A DNA stretch of 59,297 bases from Owenweeksia sp. (GCA_028285465.1 JANQPD010000034.1:1-59297); one strand, 5' to 3'. Counted from the first letter of the stretch, positions 29,392-37,535 are shown. Numbers and translations: made by a program. The notes: generated by a model from the sequence alone, not told the origin.

Positions 29392-30429
29392 ATGAGAAAA
29401 CTAGTTTCTAAAATTGTATTGGTACCTGCACTTGGGTTAATAAGTCTTACAGCATTTGCCGGAAACCCGCAGCGTTCGGGTTCGGCCGGAGCTTCAGAAT
29501 TGCTTATTAACCCTTGGGCCCGCTCATCCGGTTGGGGAGGAACCGATATTGCCGGAGTAAGAGGGATTGAAGCCAGCTATTTAAATATAGCGGGTAGTGC
29601 CTTTACAAAGAAAACGGAAGTGGCCTTTGCCAATACGCAATGGCTTACGGAAACCGGCATTCAGGTAAATGCTTTTGGTTTTAACCAGAAGGTTGGGGCA
29701 AATGGCGTACTCGGGCTGAATGTAATGAGTATGGATTATGGTGAGATTGACCGTACCGATGAATTTAACCCCAACGGCGGAATAGGATCTGTAACCCCTA
29801 CGACAGCGGTACTGGGCATCAGCTATGCGCAGAAATTTACCGAGAGCATTTACGGAGGGGTAAACATTAAACTGTACAATCAGTCTTTTGGAGCCGTATC
29901 CATTAATGCCCTAGCTTTTGACGCAGGGGTACAATACATTACAGGTAGCAGCAAGCAAATAAAGTTTGGGGTTACCTTAAAAAATGTAGGTCCCGGAGCC
30001 AGTTATGCTGGTGACGGAAATGACGTAAACCTGGTTGCGCCACAAGGGGGATTCTCTCGTACTTTTGATGAAAGAAGCGCCCCTACGGAGCTGCCTACGC
30101 TACTGGCCTTTGGAGGAGCATATGACTTCAAGTTCACCTCTCAGCGGTTCACCGTGGGAGCGTCTTTTTATTCAAACTCTTTTGAAAAAGACCAATATAA
30201 CATCGGTGGAGAGTATAGTGTAAAAGAAATTGTTACCGCGCGTGTAGGCTATACCATATTTGACAACCGGGATGATGACCGGATCACTACTATATTTACC
30301 GGGTTGAACTTTGGAATGAGCATTGATGTACCCCTTGGAGAACAAACCAAGTTTGGTTTAGATTACTCATACCGCCCTACCACTATTCTTGGAGGAGTGC
30401 ACTCTATCGGTGCCTCCATAAGGTTGTAG
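29392..30429 (+). CDS. PorV/PorQ family outer-membrane barrel protein
   Basis: The 345-residue product has a signal peptide (to about residue 23, AFAG) and a FadL-like beta-barrel. Family hallmarks are SAGASELLINPWARSSGWGGTDIAGVRGIEASYLNIAGSAF (the conserved AG-x-E-LLIN/P-AR...G-x-A...G-x-x-A-x-x-x-N-x-AG opening) and an aromatic-rich barrel ending HSIGASIRL. PorV shuttles T9SS cargo from the SprA translocon to the surface sortase in Porphyromonas and Flavobacterium; PorQ-type relatives anchor the sortase. As third gene of a receptor-cargo-PorV unit, this copy is probably dedicated to the 1345-residue protein. It is closed by a terminator that overlaps the greA promoter region. Confidence 0.88.
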   Translation: MRKLVSKIVLVPALGLISLTAFAGNPQRSGSAGASELLINPWARSSGWGGTDIAGVRGIEASYLNIAGSAFTKKTEVAFANTQWLTETGIQVNAFGFNQKVGANGVLGLNVMSMDYGEIDRTDEFNPNGGIGSVTPTTAVLGISYAQKFTESIYGGVNIKLYNQSFGAVSINALAFDAGVQYITGSSKQIKFGVTLKNVGPGASYAGDGNDVNLVAPQGGFSRTFDERSAPTELPTLLAFGGAYDFKFTSQRFTVGASFYSNSFEKDQYNIGGEYSVKEIVTARVGYTIFDNRDDDRITTIFTGLNFGMSIDVPLGEQTKFGLDYSYRPTTILGGVHSIGASIRL

Positions 30430-30455
30430 GCGCAAAAACAATTTTTTTAAATTTG
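30424..30455 (+). promoter_or_regulatory. -33/-7 promoter for greA
   Basis: TTG at 30424-30426, 21 nt spacer, TAAATTTG at 30448-30455. The -33 part lies in the last codons of the preceding gene, and transcription would begin at the left arm of that gene's terminator. Confidence 0.5.
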
Positions 30456-30458
30456 TAT

Positions 30459-30493
30459 ACAGAAAAGACCTTTTTGGGTCTTTTTCTGTTTTT
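30459..30493 (+). terminator. Intrinsic terminator of the receptor-cargo-PorV operon
   Basis: ACAGAAAAGACC pairs with GGTCTTTTTCTGT (12 bp, one bulged base) and is followed by TTTTT. Confidence 0.82.
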
Positions 30494-30507
30494 ATAACAC
30501 TAGCCTT

Positions 30508-30984
30508 ATGAGCAACATAAATTACTATACAAAAGAAGGGCTTCAGAACCTGAAGGATGAGCTGGAGCACCTGAAAAAAGTGGAGCGCCCACGGATATCC
30601 GAGCAAATTGCAGAAGCTAGAGATAAAGGGGATCTTTCTGAAAATGCCGAATACGATGCCGCTAAAGAAGCCCAGGGATTACTGGAGATGAAGATCAGTA
30701 AGCTGGAAGATACGCTGGCTAATGCACGCGTACTGGACTCTTCAAAAGTAGATACCTCAAAAGTGATGGTGCTTTCTACCGTGAAAATTAAAAACGTGGC
30801 CACTAAAGCCGAGATGAGCTACACCCTGGTTTCGGAGTCCGAATCAGATCTACGCTCGGGAAAGATCTCTATAAATTCACCTATTGGCAAAGGGCTTATG
30901 GGAAAACAGAAAGGAGAAGTAGCCGAAATACAAGTGCCTTCCGGTAAAATGCAGTTTGAGATCATTGACATTTCTTTTGGGTAA
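30508..30984 (+). CDS. greA: Transcription elongation factor GreA
   Basis: GreA rescues backtracked RNA polymerase by stimulating transcript cleavage through the secondary channel. The 158-residue product has the N-terminal coiled coil with the conserved acidic tip GDLSENAEYDAAKE (the Asp and Glu that position Mg2+), and the C-terminal FKBP-like domain ending SPIGKGLMGKQKGEVAEIQVPSGKMQFEIIDI. Family length and order are standard. The HIT gene starts 1 nt after its stop, so the two are co-transcribed and probably coupled. Confidence 0.96.
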   Translation: MSNINYYTKEGLQNLKDELEHLKKVERPRISEQIAEARDKGDLSENAEYDAAKEAQGLLEMKISKLEDTLANARVLDSSKVDTSKVMVLSTVKIKNVATKAEMSYTLVSESESDLRSGKISINSPIGKGLMGKQKGEVAEIQVPSGKMQFEIIDISFG

Positions 30985-30985
30985 G

Positions 30986-31378
30986 ATGGCCAGTATTTTT
31001 TCTAAGATTATAGCCGGTGAGGTTCCGTCCCACAAAATAATGGAGACGGAGCACGCCTTTGCGTTTTTGGATATTCACCCCCTTCACGAAGGGCATACGC
31101 TGGTTGTTCCCAAAATAGAAACAGACTATCTCTTTGATGTACAAGAGCCGGTGTATAGCGCTTTGTGGCAATGTGCCAATGAGGTAGCGCATGCTTTGGG
31201 CAAAGCAATTCCCTGTAAAAGAGTCGGTGTGGTGGTTATAGGCCTTGAAGTGCCTCATGCCCATATTCACCTGGTGCCTATACATGAGGTAAGCGACATC
31301 GATTTTTCGAGGCCCAAACTGAGCTTTACGAATGAAGAGCTCCGCGCAACAGCAGAAAAGATAAAGGCCAGGCTCTAA
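30986..31378 (+). CDS. HIT family nucleotide-binding hydrolase
   Basis: The 130-residue product belongs to the Hint branch of the HIT family, small enzymes that hydrolyse nucleoside phosphoramidates or dinucleotide polyphosphates. It has the opening SIFSKIIAGEVPSHKIMETEHAFAFLDIHPLHEGHTLVVPK and the His triad PHAHIHLVPI (H-x-H-x-H). The ATG at 30986 was chosen because MASIFSKI matches family N-termini; an earlier ATG at 30956 lies within greA. It overlaps the convergent ruvC gene by 4 nt. Confidence 0.93.
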   Translation: MASIFSKIIAGEVPSHKIMETEHAFAFLDIHPLHEGHTLVVPKIETDYLFDVQEPVYSALWQCANEVAHALGKAIPCKRVGVVVIGLEVPHAHIHLVPIHEVSDIDFSRPKLSFTNEELRATAEKIKARL

Positions 31379-31926
31379 CTCAAGCGTCCGGGATTGTTCT
31401 TAACAAACTGGCTCCAGTTTTTACCGCCGGTTGTTCCGTGAACAGCGCCCTCCTGAAAATAATGACACAGCGCAACGGCCAGGCCATCCGTGGCATCGGC
31501 ATACCGGGTTTCAATTTTTGTCTGTAAAATACTTTCGAGCATACCCGCCACCTGCTCTTTACTGGCATTTCCATTTCCGGTTACGGATTGCTTTATCTTG
31601 CGGGGAGAATACTCCACAATAGGGATGTTGCGGTAAAGAGCGGCTGCCATTACTACTCCCTGGGCACGCCCCAGCTTTAACATAGACTGCACGTTCTTTC
31701 CGAAAAAAGGTGCCTCCACGGCCATTTCATCAGGCAGGTATTCGTCAATAATACGCAGGGTTTTTTCAAAAATGGCCTTGAGCTTATCTGTATGCCCGGT
31801 GAGTTTGTTGAGCATGATCACCCCATGTGTTAGGGACCGGGCTTGTTTTCCATTGATCTTCAATATGCCATATCCCAAAATATTGGTACCCGGATCAATA
31901 CCCATAATCACTTTTTCCCGCTGCAT
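31375..31926 (-). CDS. ruvC: Holliday-junction resolvase RuvC
   Basis: RuvC cuts Holliday junctions made by recombination, together with RuvAB. The 183-residue product has the RNase H-like catalytic carboxylates in order: Asp11 (MGIDPGT), Glu71 (VEAPFF), and Asp144/Asp147 (YADATDGLAVALCH). The KLGRAQG helix and SPRKIKQSVTGNGNASKEQV loop match the family. Upstream lies the divergent glycosyltransferase gene, about 30 nt away. ruvA and ruvB are not in the window. Confidence 0.96.
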   Translation of the reverse strand: MQREKVIMGIDPGTNILGYGILKINGKQARSLTHGVIMLNKLTGHTDKLKAIFEKTLRIIDEYLPDEMAVEAPFFGKNVQSMLKLGRAQGVVMAAALYRNIPIVEYSPRKIKQSVTGNGNASKEQVAGMLESILQTKIETRYADATDGLAVALCHYFQEGAVHGTTGGKNWSQFVKNNPGRLS

Positions 31927-31957
31927 AGTACACGAAAATAAAGGTTTATTTTTGAGC

Positions 31958-33112
31958 GTGTCTCAGCTTGCCTACATACTTATCACCAGCTTTTGCACTT
32001 TGGTTTTTGCCTTTTATGGATATGTCATTGTTTTGGCCTTCATCGGGCTCAGGCAAGCCAAAAGAATGCATACCCCTTATGAGTATCAACCTAAAGTGAG
32101 TATTGTGATCCCCTTCCGCAATGAAGGCCATAACATCAGGCAGCTGCTTAAAGACCTCGCTCGCCAGTTTTACCCGATAAGCGGCTATGAAGTCGTTTTA
32201 GTGAATGACCACAGTTCTTTTGAAGAGCTGCAATTGGTAAAGGAATACCTGGAACGTACTTCGGTTAAGAACATTCTTTTGCTGAGTAACCCAAAACGCG
32301 GGAAGAAAAGCGCTTTGGCCTACGGGATGAGCAAGGCGCATGCGCCCCTTATTTTGCAAACGGATGCGGATTGCCGGCTTCCGGAACACTGGATTAATGA
32401 TATGGTACAGCTGTTTCGAGATGCGTCTGTTGAATTGGTGTTGGGGCCTGTAGCGATGATTTCGGGCAAGGGGTTTTGGTCGCGTTTTGCCGCCCTTGAT
32501 TTTTTAAGCTTGCAAGCCAGTGGCCTCGGGCTGGCCTTAATGGGCAGGAGCTTCATGGGAAGTGCTGCGAATATGGCTTACCGGAAGAGTACCTGGCTTA
32601 AACATGCTGATTTTGAGGGAGTACAACAAAGCGGGGATGATACTTTTCTCATTCAAAGCCTGGCAAAAAAGAACGCCTCAGCTATTGCTGTGGCGGGTAT
32701 GGAAGCAGCATTAGTAAAGACAAAAGCTCCGGATACATTTACCGCATTCTTTCAGCAAAGGCTTCGGTGGGGAGGGAAATCGAAAAACTACAAAAGCGCT
32801 TTTGCCAAAGCATTGGCTGTTGATGTATTTCTGTTGAATGCCTTTTTTTTGCTTCTCCTCGCACTTAGCTTCATTGACCACTCCTACATCCCCTTTTTAC
32901 TGAGTTTTTTTATCACCAAGTTTTATTTAGACTTAAGCGTGCTTATCCGCTTTGCCCAAATAAGCCGGCAGCGTAAACTGTTACGCCTTTACTCCATTAT
33001 TTCGCTGGTTTACCCTTTTTACATTGTAGGTACCAGCCTTACTATTTTGTTGGCACCGGGCCTCATCCGGTGGAAAGGTGATCCGGTGCAAAAGGCTAAG
33101 GTCAAAACCTGA
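31958..33112 (+). CDS. Membrane glycosyltransferase, family 2
   Basis: The 384-residue product is an inner-membrane GT2 enzyme. After an N-terminal transmembrane helix (about residues 3-30) comes PKVSIVIPFRNEGHNI, LVNDHSS, the metal-binding LQTDADC, a long acceptor segment, and QQRLRWGGK, the Q-x3-RW motif of processive or cellulose synthase-like GT2 enzymes; three C-terminal helices follow. No ATG is available between the ruvC start and the first helix, so I propose GTG at 31958, with TTG at 31952 as alternative; earlier in-frame ATGs lie inside ruvC. Donor sugar and product are unknown; it may act in polysaccharide or glycolipid synthesis. Confidence 0.85.
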   Translation: MSQLAYILITSFCTLVFAFYGYVIVLAFIGLRQAKRMHTPYEYQPKVSIVIPFRNEGHNIRQLLKDLARQFYPISGYEVVLVNDHSSFEELQLVKEYLERTSVKNILLLSNPKRGKKSALAYGMSKAHAPLILQTDADCRLPEHWINDMVQLFRDASVELVLGPVAMISGKGFWSRFAALDFLSLQASGLGLALMGRSFMGSAANMAYRKSTWLKHADFEGVQQSGDDTFLIQSLAKKNASAIAVAGMEAALVKTKAPDTFTAFFQQRLRWGGKSKNYKSAFAKALAVDVFLLNAFFLLLLALSFIDHSYIPFLLSFFITKFYLDLSVLIRFAQISRQRKLLRLYSIISLVYPFYIVGTSLTILLAPGLIRWKGDPVQKAKVKT

Positions 33113-33704
33113 AGTTGAAGGTCAGCCCACCCGGTTGCAACGTCAAGACAGACGCAAGTGCATACAGCTTTGATTGTGCATGGTGGGCATGCAGCCAGAC
33201 CATAACCACATCGAAGACAAACAGAAAGCTCCCATTCATGATTACGGCTTTGCCAAAGCCTCTTAGCTGGTCACTTCGGCTCGTGCTGTTTTTTGCCCGT
33301 TCCAGTAAATAGAAGCCCCCAGTTACGTAAGCAAGGTCTAAGCCTGCATTAAAAAGCAGGATCGACTTCATTTTTTCGTGTGCCTGGATGCTTTCTGACA
33401 TGTTCATTTCTCCGATGGGCTCATTTACGGCCGCATAATAACCAATCCCGGCTATTAGCAGGTTAACTGCATTCCAGCCCAGATTCATTTGGTGAAAAGC
33501 CTTTATTTCTGCTGTGGTACCCCTTAAAGAAAGAGCAGAGACAGCCATATTGGTCAGGGCCCAGCTACCTAATATGCCCATGCCGGTTTTATTGATACTT
33601 AGCCGCTCTGTATTAAATGCCTGCAGGTCTATTTCCTGCGCGCACAAAAAAAAGGGAAGACACAAAGAACAGCATAACAAAAAGGACTTGCGAAACATAC
33701 ACAT
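33102..33704 (-). CDS. Conserved membrane protein with signal peptide, unknown function
   Basis: The 200-residue product has a signal peptide (to about residue 23, FLCAQ) and four hydrophobic stretches (MGILGSWALTNMAVSALSL, NAVNLLIAGIGYYAAV, LLFNAGLDLAYVTGGFYLLE, MNGSFLFVFDVVMVWLHA), a pattern that recalls DUF6992-type Bacteroidota proteins; I cannot confirm this without a search. It ends in a beta-like QPGGLTFNFRF. It overlaps the convergent glycosyltransferase by 11 nt and lies 36 nt after aat in the same direction. Confidence 0.6.
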   Translation of the reverse strand: MCMFRKSFLLCCSLCLPFFLCAQEIDLQAFNTERLSINKTGMGILGSWALTNMAVSALSLRGTTAEIKAFHQMNLGWNAVNLLIAGIGYYAAVNEPIGEMNMSESIQAHEKMKSILLFNAGLDLAYVTGGFYLLERAKNSTSRSDQLRGFGKAVIMNGSFLFVFDVVMVWLHAHHAQSKLYALASVLTLQPGGLTFNFRF

Positions 33705-33740
33705 ATATTTTGCATTAGAACGTCTTTGATGTCTTTCGGT

Positions 33741-34439
33741 TCAGTCTTCCCGGAACCATTCGGTCCACGGTCCGCGCAGGGTCTTCGCCTTCATGTTTTC
33801 CCGGGTTTCCTTTAAAAAGGTACTGCGGGGCAGCTCGTAAGCTCCTAAACTGGCCAGGTGCTCGTTGTACACCTGGCAATCTATCCACTTAAACTCCTTT
33901 CTCGCCAACACCCTGCAGAGGCTAACAAAAGCGATCTTACTGGCGTTGTTCTTCAATGAAAACATGGAGTCTCCGCAAAAGATACGACCAATACCCAGGC
34001 CATATAATCCACCAACCAGCGTATCTGTTTCATCATAGCTTTCAATGCTGTGCGCATACCCCAGCTGGTGCAGTTCTACCATGGCCTGTTTCAGCTCATC
34101 GTTTAACCAGGTGCCCTGTTGCCCCTTGCGCTTTACTTTTTGGCAGTGATTGATCACCTCTTCAAAAGCAACATCTGCTTTAATGGAAAAGCGCTTTTGA
34201 TTTAATACGTTGCGGCTACTCTTGCTTATTTTGACCTCCGCAGGGGGCAGCACCATACGCATTTTGGGGCACCACCAGGTAATCGGTTCCCCTTGATTAT
34301 ACCAGGGAAAGATACCTTGTTTGTATGCCTCCAGCAGGCGTTCCAGGCTCAGGTCGCCTCCAACGGCAACTATTCCGTGCTCTTCATACTCGGTAGCGGG
34401 GGGAAACCAAAGACTTTTATCAAGGGCATAAACCGGCAT
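33741..34439 (-). CDS. aat: Leucyl/phenylalanyl-tRNA-protein transferase
   Basis: Aat adds Leu or Phe to N-terminal Arg or Lys of proteins, marking them for ClpAP (bacterial N-degron pathway). The 232-residue product shows the family motifs: GIVAVGGDLSLERLLEAYKQGIFPWYNQGEPITWWCPKMRMVL, HSIESYD (the CHSIE-like block), LVGGLYGLGIGRIFCGDSMFS and KEFKWIDCQV. Only 7 nt separate it from the upstream transporter gene, so they share a transcript. Confidence 0.95.
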   Translation of the reverse strand: MPVYALDKSLWFPPATEYEEHGIVAVGGDLSLERLLEAYKQGIFPWYNQGEPITWWCPKMRMVLPPAEVKISKSSRNVLNQKRFSIKADVAFEEVINHCQKVKRKGQQGTWLNDELKQAMVELHQLGYAHSIESYDETDTLVGGLYGLGIGRIFCGDSMFSLKNNASKIAFVSLCRVLARKEFKWIDCQVYNEHLASLGAYELPRSTFLKETRENMKAKTLRGPWTEWFRED

Positions 34440-34446
34440 AAGCGAA

Positions 34447-35823
34447 CTAAAAGAGATACAAAACTAGCAGATATACCGAGCTCCCCGCCAGGAAGAGCAC
34501 AAAGCTATACGGGATTACATCGCGTGCCCTCAGGCCTGTTATACCCAGCAAGGGAAGCGCCCAAAAAGGCTGTAGCATATTCGTTATTTCATCCCCGTAG
34601 GCCATAGCCATAATGGTTTTCGGTAAGGGAGCCCCGGTTTGTAAACAAGCTTCAATGAGTATCGGCCCCTGTATGCTCCATTGTCCTCCCCCACTTGGTA
34701 CAAAAAGGTTGATCAACCCGGCACTTAAAAAACTGAAAACCGGCAGGCTTTGAGCGGTGGCTATGGTACTGAAGAAATTAGACAGGTCGCTTGCCAAACC
34801 GCTGCTGCGCATAATACCCATAATACCAAAGTACAGGGGAAATTGAATAAGGATACCAGCAGCTCCCCCAATAGCCTGTTCTATTGCCCGCAAAAAAGTA
34901 TAAAAGCTCCTGTGTGCAGTAATGCACAAACCGAATAGAGCCAGATTGATGGTATTTAAATCAAGAGGGCTTATTCCGGTCCGATAGCGGGTATACATAC
35001 GCCAGGTGCAAAAGAGAAGCATGCACAAACCAATAACGGCAGCCAGCCAGCGGCTGTGGTCCAACTTTTCTGCACCTATGCCTTTAACCGAAGGAACCTC
35101 ACTTTTCTTAATGGGAACAGTGGGAGCTATGCGTGAAGTGCTTTGCTTTGCCATGAGGTAGAGCAGCCCGGGTATACCCAGCAAAAGCAACCCGCTGGCA
35201 GTGAGGTTCATAGAGCTAAACAGGGTATCGCTGAGCGGAATATGCCCGGGCAGCATGTTTGCGGCTTTTGGATAGAGGCTGCTCAAATGTCCACTTTCCA
35301 CCACTTTAAGCGGGGCACTCCCCGAAAGACCTCCGTGCCAGATCATAAGGCCGCTGTAACCGGCAGCTCCCAGCAAACCATAATTAAAGGGAATAGCCCT
35401 CTCACTGAAATGGTCTCCGGCTGCTTTGACCATAATAGCACCAAAAACCAAACCCAGTCCCCAGTTGAACAAGGCAACCGCCAAGCTAAAGAATGCGATA
35501 AGAAAAGCCGCCCTGGCAGGAGTAGTAAAGGATTGCGTTATTCTTTGAATAAAGACACGAAGGGGAGGGGCGAGTGCCAGGGCATGACCGAGCACCAGAA
35601 TGAGCATCATTTGCACCATAAAAACCAATAACCCCTTATCCCATACGCCTTGCTCCCAAAAGGTGGCGAGCTCAGCAATCCTTGCCCAGCCCTCGGCCCC
35701 GCTTGCGGGAGTGGTGAAAAAAAAGGCGAGCCCGAAAGTAAGGACCGTTAGCAGTATGGCTATGGTAAAGGGGTTAGGCAAAAGCCACCGGAAGCCTGCT
35801 TCAAATTTTTGAGCAAAAGACAT
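34447..35823 (-). CDS. Short-chain fatty acid transporter, AtoE family
   Basis: The 458-residue product is a polytopic inner-membrane protein with about 12 hydrophobic segments. It matches the AtoE family: opening RWLLPNPFTIAILLTVLTF, ALFNWGLGLVFGAIM, the GLMIWHGGLSGSAPL loop, and SAGLINLFVPSGGGQWSIQGPILIEA with ITNMLQPFWALPLLGI near the C-terminus. The E. coli protein imports short-chain fatty acids such as butyrate and acetoacetate; the substrate here is inferred only. It leads an apparent operon with aat and the unknown membrane protein. Confidence 0.88.
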   Translation of the reverse strand: MSFAQKFEAGFRWLLPNPFTIAILLTVLTFGLAFFFTTPASGAEGWARIAELATFWEQGVWDKGLLVFMVQMMLILVLGHALALAPPLRVFIQRITQSFTTPARAAFLIAFFSLAVALFNWGLGLVFGAIMVKAAGDHFSERAIPFNYGLLGAAGYSGLMIWHGGLSGSAPLKVVESGHLSSLYPKAANMLPGHIPLSDTLFSSMNLTASGLLLLGIPGLLYLMAKQSTSRIAPTVPIKKSEVPSVKGIGAEKLDHSRWLAAVIGLCMLLFCTWRMYTRYRTGISPLDLNTINLALFGLCITAHRSFYTFLRAIEQAIGGAAGILIQFPLYFGIMGIMRSSGLASDLSNFFSTIATAQSLPVFSFLSAGLINLFVPSGGGQWSIQGPILIEACLQTGAPLPKTIMAMAYGDEITNMLQPFWALPLLGITGLRARDVIPYSFVLFLAGSSVYLLVLYLF

Positions 35824-35864
35824 GCGTTCTTTTTCACGAAGAAAACAAATGCTTGCTGAAACAA

Positions 35865-35892
35865 AAAACGCCCGCTTAAAAAGGGGCGTTTT
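35865..35892 (-). terminator. Intrinsic terminator after the DUF3127 gene
   Basis: On the minus strand AAAACGCCC pairs with GGGCGTTTT around a 10-nt loop and the sequence continues as T6, just past the stop of the DUF3127 gene. Confidence 0.85.
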
Positions 35893-35903
35893 GCGTTACT
35901 GCG

Positions 35904-36263
35904 TTAAAAGGGAAGGTCGTCATCTTCCTCCATGGGGGGCATAGGGGGCATGCCGGCACTTTCTTCTGTAGCGCCCTGGGGAGCGGTGGCCTGTTGTTTT
36001 TCAATACGCCAGCCTTGTATGGTATTGAAGTACTTCACTTCTCCCTGTGGGGAGGTCCATTCGCGTCCACGCAGGTTTATGCCCACATTCACACGTTCTC
36101 CGGGCTGCACATTGTTTAAGAGGTCGGTACGGTCCTGCACAAACTCGATCATAAGGTGCTGTGGGTACTGCTCCTCCGTGGTAACGACCAATTCGCGCTT
36201 TTTAAAGCTGCTGGTTACTTGTTGCGTATCGCCTACTTTTTTTATGGTTCCGCTTATTTCCAT
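35904..36263 (-). CDS. DUF3127 family protein with SSB-like acidic tail
   Basis: The 119-residue product is a small OB-fold-type protein (MEISGTIKKVGDTQQVTSSFKKRELVVTTEE...) of the DUF3127 family, common in Bacteroidota. A compact beta domain occupies residues 1-90 and a Pro/Met/acid-rich linker leads to the C-terminal tip MEEDDDLPF. That tip closely copies the DDDIPF end of single-stranded-DNA-binding protein, which recruits recombination and repair enzymes. I therefore infer a role in ssDNA metabolism; this is not established. It follows the flavin reductase gene by 19 nt. Confidence 0.85.
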   Translation of the reverse strand: MEISGTIKKVGDTQQVTSSFKKRELVVTTEEQYPQHLMIEFVQDRTDLLNNVQPGERVNVGINLRGREWTSPQGEVKYFNTIQGWRIEKQQATAPQGATEESAGMPPMPPMEEDDDLPF

Positions 36264-36282
36264 TTATTGCGTTATTTAAGGT

Positions 36283-37182
36283 TTATTTTCTATTAAGTTT
36301 ATCAATGAGTAAAGCCTTCCAGGCTTTTTGCACTTTGCCTTCCTCAAGTAGCCCTTTGGCATACTGATGCAGTTCTTCCCGCACCTCCAACCCATCGTAC
36401 TTGCTTAAGATCTCCCGTACCCGGTAGTTTTCGGCAAACTCTTCCAATTCTTCATCGTTGGGCATGCGTTCTACATTCCCCAATTTACCCAGGTCGTTTC
36501 CGCTTAAGTAAAGGCTTTGACGGATGCGCTTGGGGATCTGGTCCACGCCGATACCTTTTTTGGCCAATGGCTTTTCTACTTCGAACAAGGCATCGTCATT
36601 CGCCCGGCAATACCAATTGCCCCCCATACGTCCTACCAGGTCTATTTTATGTGGGTCGATCACCCCATTGCTGTCCAGTATTTTTTCATCTATATGCATC
36701 CGCACTACCTCGCAGATGATCAGGTTGCCCGCTCCTCCGCTTTCCCCTAAAGGGAGAATGTCTTTTACGGTGCATTCAAAGTGTACGGGTGATTCCTTTA
36801 CCCGGTAGGGTTTAACAACCTCTGAGGGAAGGGGGGTTAAACCGGACTTCACAAACTCGTTTATTTCCGTATCGTACTCCGTGCTGCTGAGCGACATTTG
36901 CTCCACAATGCTGTGGCTCACCACATTGATGACTACTTCGCGGGTAGCCTGCGCGTTGTGCAAGCTGTCTTTGGTAGTATTGTTGCGCACCCTGCGTGCC
37001 GGGGAAAAAATAAGTACCGGCGGGTTAGAGCTAAACACATTAAAATAACTGAAAGGACTCAGGTTTGGGTTGCCGTGGGCATCTACGGTGCTGGCAAAAG
37101 CAATGGGCCGGGGGCCAATGGCACCAAGCAAATGGGCATGGGCTGTTTTCCCGGGGAGTTGAGTAAGGTCGTATGTGATCAT
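36283..37182 (-). CDS. Flavin reductase-like FMN-binding split-barrel protein
   Basis: The 299-residue product has an FMN-binding split barrel: LLGAIGPRPIAFASTVDAHGNPNLSPFSYFNVFSSNPPVLIFSP, NNTTKDSLHN, VVINVVSHSIVEQM and ECTVKDILPLGESGGAGNLIICEVVRMH. About 100 extra C-terminal residues are helical and acidic (ERMPNDEELEEFAENYRVRE). Related proteins reduce flavin for monooxygenases or act on small oxidised substrates; the reaction here is unknown. A well-formed promoter lies upstream, and the DUF3127 gene is downstream in the same operon. Confidence 0.88.
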   Translation of the reverse strand: MITYDLTQLPGKTAHAHLLGAIGPRPIAFASTVDAHGNPNLSPFSYFNVFSSNPPVLIFSPARRVRNNTTKDSLHNAQATREVVINVVSHSIVEQMSLSSTEYDTEINEFVKSGLTPLPSEVVKPYRVKESPVHFECTVKDILPLGESGGAGNLIICEVVRMHIDEKILDSNGVIDPHKIDLVGRMGGNWYCRANDDALFEVEKPLAKKGIGVDQIPKRIRQSLYLSGNDLGKLGNVERMPNDEELEEFAENYRVREILSKYDGLEVREELHQYAKGLLEEGKVQKAWKALLIDKLNRK

Positions 37183-37201
37183 AGCGTATGAGAATGCTCT
37201 A

Positions 37202-37232
37202 CAAAGGTAGCTAATCGGCCGCCGCTTGCCAA
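37202..37232 (-). promoter_or_regulatory. -33/-7 promoter for flavin reductase-DUF3127 operon
   Basis: On the minus strand TTG (37232-37230), 20-nt spacer, TACCTTTG (37209-37202), 20 nt before the ATG. Both boxes match the Bacteroidota consensus. Confidence 0.65.
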
Positions 37233-37253
37233 TGCGGAAAAAAAGATTAATTG

Positions 37254-37284
37254 TTGTAGGGCAGCAGCAAAGTAAGTATATTTG
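37254..37284 (+). promoter_or_regulatory. -33/-7 promoter for tRNA-Leu
   Basis: TTG (37254-37256), 20-nt spacer, TATATTTG (37277-37284), about 40 nt before the tRNA 5' end. Confidence 0.65.
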
Positions 37285-37327
37285 CCGCCCCTTTGAAATA
37301 CTGTTTTCGGTAGATCATTTGGCCTAT

Positions 37328-37409
37328 GCAGGCGTGGTGGAATTGGTAGACACGCTAGACTTAGGATCTAGTGCCGCAAGGTGTGAGAGTTCGAGTCTCT
37401 CCGCCTGTA
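37328..37409 (+). tRNA. tRNA-Leu (TAG)
   Basis: An 82-nt class II tRNA: acceptor GCAGGCG/CGCCTGT (first pair G-U), D arm GGTGG...GGTAGACAC, anticodon loop CTTAGGA with anticodon TAG, long variable arm (TGCCGCAAGGTG), T arm GAGAG-TTCGAGT-CTCTC and discriminator A, as needed for leucine. CCA is not encoded. Confidence 0.95.
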
Positions 37410-37416
37410 CAGAAAC

Positions 37417-37448
37417 AAAAGCTCTTGTTATCAAACAGGAGCTTTTTT
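37417..37448 (+). terminator. Intrinsic terminator of tRNA-Leu
   Basis: AAAAGCTCTTGTT pairs with AACAGGAGCTTTT (13 bp, one wobble, 4-nt loop), followed by T's. Confidence 0.85.
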
Positions 37449-37489
37449 ATGCCATAAATTGTGGTTTTAGAGGAGAGACGAGAAGTTTA

Positions 37490-37510
37490 TCCCGAACGAA
37501 GTTGAGGGGA
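37490..37510. repeat. REP-like imperfect palindrome
   Basis: TCCCGAACGAAGTTGAGGGGA resembles, from memory, the short CCTGAGCGAAGTCGAAGG-type repeats scattered between genes in many Bacteroidota genomes. It sits between the tRNA terminator and the duplicated tRNA 3' end. Only one copy is in this window, so its repeat nature is not shown here. Confidence 0.4.
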
Positions 37511-37524
37511 GTCTCTCCGCCTGT
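37509..37524 (+). repeat. Second copy of the tRNA-Leu 3' end (16-nt direct repeat)
   Basis: GAGTCTCTCCGCCTGT is identical to 37393-37408 in the tRNA (3' part of T arm plus acceptor). It is followed, like the real gene, by an AAGCTC...GAGCTT hairpin with T-run, but no other tRNA parts precede it. It is a remnant of a duplicated tRNA-Leu gene or an attachment-site copy. Confidence 0.75.
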
Positions 37525-37535
37525 GCTTAAAGGAG

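Noticed and set aside
31772..31957. ATG-started N-terminal extension of the glycosyltransferase
   Set aside because: It would lie antisense within ruvC and adds sequence unlike a GT2 N-terminus.
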